This document shows, one piece after another, positions 1-5,355 of a stretch of 5,365 nucleotides of DNA. Every line of letters begins with the position of its first letter. Within the stretch, counting starts at the first letter, position 1. The stretch spans positions 2,680,788 through 2,686,152 of the forward strand of contig NZ_GL629647.1 of assembly GCF_000185845.1 (NCBI RefSeq), read 5' to 3'. The DNA comes from Segatella salivae DSM 15606 (GTDB lineage Bacteria > Bacteroidota > Bacteroidia > Bacteroidales > Bacteroidaceae). The notes below the pieces were generated by a model, which saw only the letters and a program-made list of their open reading frames with translations, was not told the DNA's origin and did no database searches. Made by a program: the position numbers and the translations under genes.

Positions 1-15
1 TTTGTCATCAATCAT
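1..15 (-). CDS. Possible start of next gene, cut by window edge
   Basis: An ATG at 15-13 on the minus strand opens a frame (M-I-D-D-K) that leaves the window. It overlaps the stop codon (10-8) of the leftover HTH tail, the same kind of coupled start seen at the other gene junctions of this operon. A purine-rich GGAGGAG stretch lies about 24 bases upstream, too far for a good Shine-Dalgarno, but Bacteroidetes depend little on that signal. Only five codons are visible, so nothing can be said about the product. In related mobilizable elements a mobilization gene often follows, but that is a guess. Confidence 0.22.
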
Positions 16-50
16 CTCGCTTTCGTACTACCTCATCTATCTCCTCCCTT
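8..50 (-). pseudogene. Leftover 3' end of a second HTH (excisionase-like) gene
   Basis: Read on the minus strand, this stretch encodes QREEIDEVVRKRDD followed by TGA TGA. It matches the C-terminus of the intact 102-aa HTH protein encoded at 1867-2175 (LREEIDEMVRKRDGW). At the DNA level 9-48 aligns with 1871-1910 without gaps at 33 of 40 bases by hand count; all seven differences are C/T transitions and most are silent. Similarity stops abruptly near position 50, and an in-frame TAA lies a few codons further upstream, so the rest of the gene is absent. The largely silent differences suggest this tail came from a once functional homolog of another lineage, not from recent decay of a copy of the neighbour. 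Too short to be functional as protein; it may be kept because it carries the start region of the next gene. Confidence 0.7.
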
Positions 51-85
51 TGATATTTGCTTTAAGAATCTATAGAAGATAATCC

Positions 86-1084
86 CTATTCATTCGTGAG
101 GTCAATTTCTCTCAAAGACTTCAGTATTTTCAGAAATGATGCTTTTATGGTATTTGAAGATGGAATATCTCGATAAGCTATAGCAGATAGGTTCTCTACG
201 TATTTGGGAGTCAAAATCTCCCATAAATGATCAAAATCCACTACCAATGGAGACTGATTTATGTCTTTTAGGTCTTTCCAGCCCAAAGGCTCGTCAAAAG
301 CTTGTTGGTCATGTTCCACCAAAGTCTTTATGTCTCGAACAAATTCTTTTCTACATACATAATCTTCTAATTCTTTGATATTCAATAGCGCATTCAAGTC
401 ATAGAAGTGGCGTATTTTAGATGATAATGATGCTGTTGGCTGCTCGCTCATTGAAAAGCGAATGAGAGACACTATTTTCTCGCACAAGGTTTGTTTAAGA
501 GATAAGACATTTAGTTCAAAAGGTTCAAGATGATACATCTCTATCACATCTTCCATTTTTTGCTTTTTCAAATATGTAGTTACAAAAGGCTCTATCGTTC
601 TTTTCTCATATGGAAAAGGATTGGCAAATGCACTAATCTCTACAATAATTCTCGCAGGAACAGGATTTACAGAAGTATCAAAGCCTGTATGGGCTGTATA
701 GGAGAAGGCTTGCTTCCTATATTTTGAGCCCTTGGATATATCTGAAAAGGTTTTGTCCTCTGTCAAGCCCATAGTAACCTCTTTCATCAAGTTTGACAAA
801 AGCATTTTAACCTGATTGCCACTCATATCCCCACTGATAACAGCAAAATCCACGTCCTCTGAAAACCTATCTATCATTTGATATGCCTTTGATAAAGAAG
901 TTCCTCCCTTAAATACGATTTTTGGCGCATAAGAACTTCTTGACAATGTACGAAGTATTCTTGAAATGTGGTAGTCTTTCTCTATTAACTGTATAGGGAT
1001 ATTCAAATCTTCTGACGAAGTTTGTACTAATTCCATGAATAACTCATTGTCTAAATATAGAGAATCTTTTATTGTATGTTCCAT
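86..1084 (-). CDS. abiEii: AbiEii-type nucleotidyltransferase toxin
   Basis: This 332-aa protein is a nucleotidyltransferase of the AbiEii/AbiGii (DUF1814) family, the toxin half of type IV AbiE toxin-antitoxin systems. Visible motifs are the NTase signature FKGGTSLSKAY at residues 58-68, followed by the paired acidic residues of SEDVDF (D77 and D79) expected to bind metal. Later come a conserved-looking LKQTLCEKI segment (196-204, with K197, E202 and K203) and RHFYDL (225-230) near the helical C-terminal half. Length and motif order fit an intact, active enzyme. Family members transfer nucleotides to a target and halt growth; characterised relatives (MenT) modify tRNA, but the target here is unknown. 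The ATG at 1084 lies inside the end of the antitoxin gene (16-base overlap), so the two are translationally coupled. No terminator is seen after the stop at 86-88. Confidence 0.92.
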   Translation of the reverse strand: MEHTIKDSLYLDNELFMELVQTSSEDLNIPIQLIEKDYHISRILRTLSRSSYAPKIVFKGGTSLSKAYQMIDRFSEDVDFAVISGDMSGNQVKMLLSNLMKEVTMGLTEDKTFSDISKGSKYRKQAFSYTAHTGFDTSVNPVPARIIVEISAFANPFPYEKRTIEPFVTTYLKKQKMEDVIEMYHLEPFELNVLSLKQTLCEKIVSLIRFSMSEQPTASLSSKIRHFYDLNALLNIKELEDYVCRKEFVRDIKTLVEHDQQAFDEPLGWKDLKDINQSPLVVDFDHLWEILTPKYVENLSAIAYRDIPSSNTIKASFLKILKSLREIDLTNE

Positions 1085-1776
1085 TGACTAGAAACTAAAG
1101 TTGGTGAGAGTCCGACTCTAAATCGTGTAAGCGGACTTAATGTTTGAAATAATATAGCCGCAAGGGAATCATTGGTTAGCATTGAGCCCAATAAGGCTCG
1201 CGTGAGCGGAGAGTATTTTAAGGCAAGATTGACCAGTTGTGTCTGCTCATCCTTAGAGTAGTCATTGACTTTTGCCTTTAAGAGAATATATGATCTGTCA
1301 GTAGTTGTATCAGGTATCTTTTTAATCCACTTCAAGCAGTCTAATATGCGCAGCATTTCGATATTATCTCGATTGATGGGATTTTTCTGCAATACAAAAC
1401 GAATCGTATACATTCCATGTTTCCCGTTCCGTTTAGGGAAATTGGAGCCTATCTCAAGAGTTGAAGACTGTTGCGTTGTCAATCCAAACAAGTTGAATGC
1501 ATAGAACCCGGTCAGATAGCCTATAGGGGTATCGTTGTCATAGAGTAAGTCACGGAATCGTTCTTCCATGGACGGACCAACAACACCAAATCTTGTTCGT
1601 TTTGGTTTATAATAAGTACCTCGGCTAAGGCGCTCTATTTCACCCTCCTGAACGAGTCTTCCCAAAGTGACTACGGCAGCATTTTGCTCACTGCGAGAAA
1701 GCCCTAAGTCTTCCAATCGGAACACTTTTCCCGTCTCAAAATTTGAAATTTTATTTTTAATACTTTTGCTTGTCAT
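1069..1776 (-). CDS. abiEi: AbiEi-type antitoxin and autorepressor (DUF6088-like)
   Basis: A 235-aa protein with an N-terminal winged-helix region (about residues 1-60, including LSRSEQNAAVVTLGRLVQEGEIERLSRGTYY-like helices and wing) followed by a C-terminal antitoxin domain (about 65-230). This is the layout of AbiEi antitoxins, and it lies directly upstream of and overlapping the AbiEii toxin. AbiEi proteins counter the toxin without forming a stable complex (type IV) and repress their own promoter by binding inverted repeats. The open frame extends to an ATG at 1839, but I place the start at 1776 (MTSKSIKNK). The longer version would translate the promoter and the operator palindrome, whereas the 1776 ATG has AAAAGGAA (1792-1785) eight bases upstream and sits just after the -7 box. 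Family assignment rests on architecture and neighbour; the DUF number is from memory of similar pairs. Confidence 0.87.
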   Translation of the reverse strand: MTSKSIKNKISNFETGKVFRLEDLGLSRSEQNAAVVTLGRLVQEGEIERLSRGTYYKPKRTRFGVVGPSMEERFRDLLYDNDTPIGYLTGFYAFNLFGLTTQQSSTLEIGSNFPKRNGKHGMYTIRFVLQKNPINRDNIEMLRILDCLKWIKKIPDTTTDRSYILLKAKVNDYSKDEQTQLVNLALKYSPLTRALLGSMLTNDSLAAILFQTLSPLTRFRVGLSPTLVSSQWNIQ

Positions 1777-1793
1777 ACAAATTGTTCCTTTTG

Positions 1794-1825
1794 CAAAGGT
1801 ATATATTTTGTTGTGTAAATGCAAG
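1794..1825 (-). promoter_or_regulatory. Bacteroidetes promoter of the abiE pair
   Basis: On the minus strand the -7 box TACCTTTG (1801-1794, followed by C) matches TAnnTTTG exactly. Twenty bases upstream is CTTG (1825-1822), one base off the -33 consensus TTTG. Transcription would begin near 1788, leaving a leader of only about a dozen bases before the ATG at 1776. This gives the toxin-antitoxin pair its own promoter, separate from the four-gene operon upstream. Confidence 0.7.
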
Positions 1826-1841
1826 TATTTACACAACAAAA
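1806..1841. promoter_or_regulatory. Perfect inverted repeat, probable AbiEi operator
   Basis: The arms TTTTGTTGTGTAAAT (1806-1820) and ATTTACACAACAAAA (1827-1841) are perfect complements over 15 bp, separated by a 6-base spacer (1821-1826) that itself contains the -33 element. A repressor bound here would cover the promoter. AbiEi proteins are known to autoregulate by binding inverted repeats upstream of abiEi, so the cassette's own antitoxin is the likely ligand. A transcript hairpin acting as terminator for the upstream HTH gene is less likely: the stem is AT-rich and no U-tract follows. Confidence 0.75.
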
Positions 1842-1866
1842 CAACAAGAATTTAGTATAAGGAGAC

Positions 1867-2175
1867 TTACCAACCATCTCGCTTCCGTACCATTTCATCT
1901 ATTTCTTCCCGAAGAAAAAGCAATCGACCATTAGCTTTGAGGTAAGGAATTTTCCCTGCCCAAACCCAGTTATAGATAGTTTTTTGCTCAACTTTCAAGA
2001 TTCTAGAAGCATCTATGATGTCCAGATATTCCGGTTTCAAAGGTGGACGGACAGTTGTATTGATGGATTGCTCTTGCAGGACAAGTAGCTGGTCGAGTTT
2101 GTTCTCGACAGTTCTTAGTTTATCAAACAATTGTTTGCACCAATCTGTTTCTGAAATATCGTTTAAGTACGGCAT
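1867..2175 (-). CDS. Small coiled-coil/HTH DNA-binding protein, excisionase-like
   Basis: A 102-aa protein. Residues about 10-38 form an amphipathic, probably coiled-coil helix (LFDKLRTVENKLDQLLVL). Residues 51-101 form a MerR/excisionase-type helix-turn-helix of the HTH_17 kind: LDIIDASRILKVEQKTIYNW, then the IPYLKANGRLLFL wing and the closing helix EEIDEMVRKRD. Such proteins act as recombination directionality factors or origin-binding accessory factors on Bacteroidales mobile elements. The ATG at 2175 overlaps the end of the primase-helicase gene by 13 bases and has AGAAAGGAG ideally placed upstream, so the start is firm. It resembles the 133-aa protein at 4226-4627 in layout. A diverged copy of its last codons survives at 8-50, beyond the AbiE pair. 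Exact role (excision versus regulation) cannot be read from the sequence. Confidence 0.85.
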   Translation of the reverse strand: MPYLNDISETDWCKQLFDKLRTVENKLDQLLVLQEQSINTTVRPPLKPEYLDIIDASRILKVEQKTIYNWVWAGKIPYLKANGRLLFLREEIDEMVRKRDGW

Positions 2176-4229
2176 AATTCTCCTTTCTGATAGTTACCAT
2201 TAGTATCTTGTGCCAAAATATTTTGTTCTCTCATATAGGCGATGTACTTCTTTGCTGTTCTATCCTTAATTACCATTTCTCGCATCAGAACGTCACAAAG
2301 TTCTTGATAAGTGAGTTTGAAAGAATGTCGGAAGGCTTCTTTGACGACGGCAATAAGTTCATCGGTCTTGCGCTTTTCCTTATCTTCCTTCGACTTCTCG
2401 CCACGATAGACGTGCATGTCTTCAGTTTTATCCCAACCGAAGAGCATCATTGGAACATCCAATGGGCTTCCGTCACGGACTTTCAATGCCTTTACGACTG
2501 AATATTCAGGATTCTCGTCTTTTTCTATGGAGAGAATGCCTGCTGCCTTGCGTTGAAGTTCTGAACCAATATGCCCACGTAGCTTTATACCATTAGGCAC
2601 AAAATGAAGCACACAGATGATGCAAGTATTGTATATTCCTGCCAATCGGTAGAGTTCATCAACAATGGCAATACTTTCCGTTTCATCGTTGGCAGATCGT
2701 ATCAAGTCAGCAATACCGTCAATTACCACCAGATGGATGCCACCATGCTTGTGATGGAATAAGTCCATACTTTCACGAATGATTTTCAGCCTGTCCTTAC
2801 GTGAGAGAGGAGCAAGGTATAAAGAGTGATAAAACTTTGGAACATGTGTCAAGGACGCCCTAATTAAAGTTTTACCCAAATTCTTATGTAACTGTGCTTC
2901 TGATTGTTCCGTATCATAATGTAAGACAGCTAAACTTTTAGGATTGGCTATAACATCCAACCCTAAGGTCTTTTCTGCAGGTAGCGGCCTTGTTCCTAAT
3001 GTACCTGCAAGAATGGCACCAATATAGTTACTTTTCCCAGTCCCTTCACCACCTGTGATACAAAATAAGTTATCCTGTGTTCCCAATGGAACACCATTGA
3101 CAGCCACAACCGATTTAGATGCATCAGGTGGATTTTCATAGTCTATTTCGCACGATTGCAACATCATTATAGTTTGGATATATATATCTGCCAACTTCTC
3201 TGTCAATAAAGATGTGAGCTCCTCTTCCGTCCGTCCTAAAGCAAAGAAATCGGAAATATCCTTTTCTGTCTTAATACCTTGAAGTGGCAATGTTAAGTTA
3301 ATAACATTATATTGCTCTAAGAGTTTTGCCTGATGTCGTGCTTCACGTAAGCCAGTATCATCAGTATCATAGAGTAGTACAATATGTCGGAAACGTAATT
3401 GTAGACTTTCGATGATACTTTCCGGAATAGATGCTGTCTCACTATTGAAGCAAATAGCATTGAAATGGTGAGAAGAAAGTGATAGTACGTCTTTTTCTCC
3501 TCCTGTAATAAATAAGACATCGCCCTTATTTGGTAGCTGCTCGAATCCGAAGATATAATCCTTCAGTTTCTCTCCTCCGTAGAGAAACCGTAATTTACTT
3601 TGTGGACGATACAGCTTTACAAAGTCTCCCATCACATAACAGAATATCGGTTCTTCTATAGTAGAAGTCAAACTATAAGTTTTTCCCTGATTATTTGTTG
3701 TTTCATAACGAACCAGAGACTTAACGTGATACTGCTGTAATATCTTATCTGTTATTCCATAATGCAACCAAAAGGATAACTCCTCTGACTTAAAGGGTTG
3801 TTCGTATAGTCTGAAAACTCTTTTTCTTTCTGCCACGTTTGTTGTAACACTCTTTGTCAAGGGTGGAACAACGCAATTTTCTTTATCTGTGTACACATTT
3901 CTTTTCGGTGAACCCTTAAACTTTATTGTGATATTCAAATTAAGGTCTTTGATGATAGTTGCTAGTACCTTTTTGAAATCTGTACGGACATCAAGTCCTA
4001 GCATACTTGCAGCAAACCAAAAACAATCACCAGAAAAAGCCTCATTACCAAAATCTTTCATACGATAACTTTGGGATTTTGCATCAAGGTAAATGTTGCA
4101 TGAAGCACGCTTATCCTCATATAGAGGATTCCTGAAATTACGCTTTGGAGTAAACTCAATTGGCATATAGTAACAGAAGACTTCCAATCCTCGATTGGTC
4201 TTCTGCAGTATCTCTTCCTTTAAATTCAT
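2163..4229 (-). CDS. TOPRIM primase / RepA-like RecA-fold helicase
   Basis: A 688-aa replication protein with several domains. Residues about 1-100 look like the N-terminal region of a DnaG-type primase (NPLYEDKRASCNIY, then GDCFWFAASMLGLD) but lack the CHC2 zinc ligands in recognisable form. A TOPRIM domain follows at about 236-330, with ITGGEKD (E245) and LLYDTDDTG (D288, D290). A RecA/RepA-type ATPase covers about 385-600: Walker A GGEGTGKS (393-400), Walker B LVVIDG (500-505), LHF (541-543), and GSELQRKAAGILSI (555-568) as the likely arginine-containing motif. The C-terminus (about 622-686) looks like a winged helix (TYQELCDVL, RTAKKYIAYMREQNIL). The order primase-helicase recalls phage T7 gp4 and primases of Bacteroides mobilizable elements (PrmN1 of NBU1). 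It probably primes and unwinds the excised or transferred element. Start 4229 overlaps the upstream stop as ATGA; the 3' end overlaps the next gene by 13 bases. Confidence 0.88.
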   Translation of the reverse strand: MNLKEEILQKTNRGLEVFCYYMPIEFTPKRNFRNPLYEDKRASCNIYLDAKSQSYRMKDFGNEAFSGDCFWFAASMLGLDVRTDFKKVLATIIKDLNLNITIKFKGSPKRNVYTDKENCVVPPLTKSVTTNVAERKRVFRLYEQPFKSEELSFWLHYGITDKILQQYHVKSLVRYETTNNQGKTYSLTSTIEEPIFCYVMGDFVKLYRPQSKLRFLYGGEKLKDYIFGFEQLPNKGDVLFITGGEKDVLSLSSHHFNAICFNSETASIPESIIESLQLRFRHIVLLYDTDDTGLREARHQAKLLEQYNVINLTLPLQGIKTEKDISDFFALGRTEEELTSLLTEKLADIYIQTIMMLQSCEIDYENPPDASKSVVAVNGVPLGTQDNLFCITGGEGTGKSNYIGAILAGTLGTRPLPAEKTLGLDVIANPKSLAVLHYDTEQSEAQLHKNLGKTLIRASLTHVPKFYHSLYLAPLSRKDRLKIIRESMDLFHHKHGGIHLVVIDGIADLIRSANDETESIAIVDELYRLAGIYNTCIICVLHFVPNGIKLRGHIGSELQRKAAGILSIEKDENPEYSVVKALKVRDGSPLDVPMMLFGWDKTEDMHVYRGEKSKEDKEKRKTDELIAVVKEAFRHSFKLTYQELCDVLMREMVIKDRTAKKYIAYMREQNILAQDTNGNYQKGELCRT

Positions 4230-4627
4230 AATTCTTCAAATAAAGTGTTACTATTCTCACCCATATAGCCTTTTAATACGCCGTCTTTGTACGCATTTAA
4301 TCTCTGTAGGGCTTCTAACCTCCGGAATCCCTTGAATGTTGCACGTCCACTCTTTATGGATATATACAGCCCTTTAAAAGGATAGACAATATGATTGCTT
4401 GATACATACCGATAAGGGATAGAGTTGGATTCTCTCCATCTAGCAAGTGATGCTTTCGAAATTCCAAGCAAATGCAGAACATCAGAAGTATTTAATTCTA
4501 TTTTTTCTTCCAAGATGAAATAGTCATGCTTGAGTTCCTTGATAAAACACGAAATCTGCTTAAGTTCTTCACGAAGCATCTGAAGCTCATGCAGCAAAGA
4601 ATACATTTCACAGTTTTCCATTTTCAT
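4226..4627 (-). CDS. Coiled-coil/HTH DNA-binding protein
   Basis: A 133-aa protein. Residues about 7-43 are a long, probably coiled-coil helix (LLHELQMLREELKQISCFIKELKHDYF). A MerR/HTH_17-type helix-turn-helix occupies about 45-95: LNTSDVLHLLGISKASLARW, then a wing with SIPYRYVSSNHIVYPF. A basic tail follows (GRATFKGFRRLEALQRL). The pattern L-x3-D-x4-L-x-I/V-x3-S/T-x3-W-x5-IPY is shared with the 102-aa protein on the other side of the primase gene, so the two are probably distant paralogs. The start may be 4627 or the ATG two codons later (4621); both lie inside the end of the upstream gene. The stop overlaps the primase ATG in an ATGA. Likely a DNA-binding accessory factor for excision or replication; its site is unknown. 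Confidence 0.8.
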   Translation of the reverse strand: MKMENCEMYSLLHELQMLREELKQISCFIKELKHDYFILEEKIELNTSDVLHLLGISKASLARWRESNSIPYRYVSSNHIVYPFKGLYISIKSGRATFKGFRRLEALQRLNAYKDGVLKGYMGENSNTLFEEL

Positions 4628-5087
4628 TGAGTAGTTTATGGCAAAGTTCTTCTATTGCAGATAAAAATGGTTTCATCAAATGGTCTCGATCTTGTTTTGA
4701 TAGATAACTTATGAAGAGTTTCATAAATTCTTCTATTTGTATTTTCTCATCTAACTTGAGTTCTCGAAATAATGTTACCAATTCTCTCTGCTCTATAGTT
4801 TCATATCGATTTTTAAAATGAACTTTAGGTGCTGTCAATGAATCTATGATTCCACAAGGGAGGTGAATAATAAGAACATCTTTACCTAGACCTGCTGCAC
4901 ATTTTTGATAAGTACTTATTCTTATGTCATTTTCCATTTTGCATGCTTTAAGGAAATTTGAGTACTCAATACCGCTTGTATATGCAGCTTCTTTTAGGTT
5001 GGTACAAGATAAAGCTAAAATTTCAAGCGTAGGACCTACAATGTATAGGTGCCCCTTTTGTTCCGATTTGTAATGTGTTGTAGTCAT
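4608..5087 (-). CDS. XRE-like HTH regulator, first gene of the operon
   Basis: A 159-aa protein not assigned to a named family. Residues about 28-78 read like a Cro/C1 helix-turn-helix: NLKEAAYTSGI (positioning helix), EYSNFLKACKME (recognition helix), then ISTYQKCAAGLG, the usual closing helix of such folds. The N-terminal 27 residues contain a short strand-like segment (HLYIVGPTLEILAL). The C-terminal half (95-155) is charged and helical, suitable for dimer formation. As first gene of the operon, next to a control region rich in palindromes and half-sites, it may regulate its own operon and the divergent gene presumed to the right. The start at 5087 is the only good ATG; its 3' end overlaps the following gene by 20 bases. 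The HTH call is from pattern reading only. Confidence 0.68.
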   Translation of the reverse strand: MTTTHYKSEQKGHLYIVGPTLEILALSCTNLKEAAYTSGIEYSNFLKACKMENDIRISTYQKCAAGLGKDVLIIHLPCGIIDSLTAPKVHFKNRYETIEQRELVTLFRELKLDEKIQIEEFMKLFISYLSKQDRDHLMKPFLSAIEELCHKLLNENGKL

Positions 5088-5116
5088 AATTCTTCGATTT
5101 GTAATTTATATGACTG

Positions 5117-5124
5117 CAAAGTTC
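5117..5124 (-). promoter_or_regulatory. Weak candidate -7 box of the leftward operon
   Basis: Minus-strand GAACTTTG followed by C differs from TAnnTTTG only at the first base and lies 30 bases before the ATG at 5087, a suitable distance. No TTTG is found 19-21 bases upstream, so the promoter would be weak or activator-dependent. The half-site array at 5156-5183 begins about 31 bases upstream of the box, where an activator or repressor could act. Confidence 0.35.
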
Positions 5125-5155
5125 TGACTGCGAGAACCTACTTATGGAATATTAA

Positions 5156-5183
5156 AATACCATTGTCTGGTGTTATAATACCA
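5156..5183. repeat. Three alternating AAYACCA half-sites, operator-like
   Basis: AATACCA occurs at 5156-5162 and 5177-5183. Between them its near-complement TGGTGTT (AACACCA on the other strand) occupies 5168-5174. The first pair forms an inverted repeat around TTGTC; the second pair makes GGTGTTATAATACC (5169-5182), a 14-base palindrome with one mismatched pair. This is the look of a cooperative binding site for a small dimeric DNA-binding protein, of which this operon encodes three. It could be an operator or an excisionase/arm-type site. Confidence 0.5.
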
Positions 5184-5228
5184 ATTTATACGATACGAAT
5201 TTGTTGAATATAAACAGACAACAGGGAC

Positions 5229-5281
5229 TTCAGTGCATGGTGCAAGCTATATCTATATATAGACTTGCACCATGCACTGAA
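5229..5281. repeat. Long hairpin-forming inverted repeat in control region
   Basis: TTCAGTGCATGGTGCAAG (5229-5246) and its perfect complement (5264-5281) form an 18-bp stem. The inner bases CTATAT (5247-5252) and ATATAG (5257-5262) add six more pairs, with one bulged A (5263) and a CTAT loop. It lies between the leftward operon and a rightward promoter. No U-tract follows on either strand, and no gene ends here, so it is a poor terminator. It may be a protein-binding site, an origin (replication or transfer) hairpin, or a recombination site; the sequence alone does not decide. Confidence 0.85.
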
Positions 5282-5323
5282 ATATTGTAGCCACAATCTT
5301 TCTAAAATATTTTTAATCAAACA

Positions 5324-5355
5324 TTTGGAAGATGTATCATCTTTTTGTAACTTTG
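5324..5355 (+). promoter_or_regulatory. Strong Bacteroidetes promoter reading out to the right
   Basis: The -33 element TTTG (5324-5327) and the -7 element TAACTTTG (5348-5355) match the Bacteroidetes consensus exactly, with a 20-base spacer. Transcription would start a few bases beyond 5355 and leave the window, so a divergent gene is expected there; an integrase or regulator would be typical, but it is not visible. Confidence 0.7.
5329..5343. promoter_or_regulatory. Palindrome in the promoter spacer, candidate operator
   Basis: AAGATG-TAT-CATCTT is a perfect 6-bp inverted repeat with a 3-base centre. It sits wholly within the spacer of the rightward promoter (5328-5347), the classic position for a repressor that blocks RNA polymerase. 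The XRE-like protein of the neighbouring operon or the divergent gene's own product are possible ligands. Confidence 0.5.

Noticed and set aside
530..727. 65-aa plus-strand open frame
   Set aside because: Lies antisense inside the toxin gene; composition and lack of recognisable motifs mark it as a shadow frame. The same holds for the plus-strand frames at 1265-1504, 1667-1855, 2015-2203 and 2208-2501.
1777..1839. Longer AbiEi start at 1839 adding 21 residues
   Set aside because: These codons run through the -7 box and one arm of the operator palindrome, and the encoded segment looks non-protein-like. The ATG at 1776 has a good upstream AAAAGGAA.
1806..1841. Inverted repeat as terminator of the HTH gene
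   Set aside because: AT-rich stem, no U-tract after it, and its position over the -33 element fits an operator better.
3317..3520. 67-aa minus-strand open frame
   Set aside because: It is in another frame inside the TOPRIM region of the primase-helicase gene, whose conserved motifs show the real frame.
5229..5281. Hairpin as a Rho-independent terminator
   Set aside because: No run of T follows the stem on either strand, and no gene ends nearby on either side in the window.
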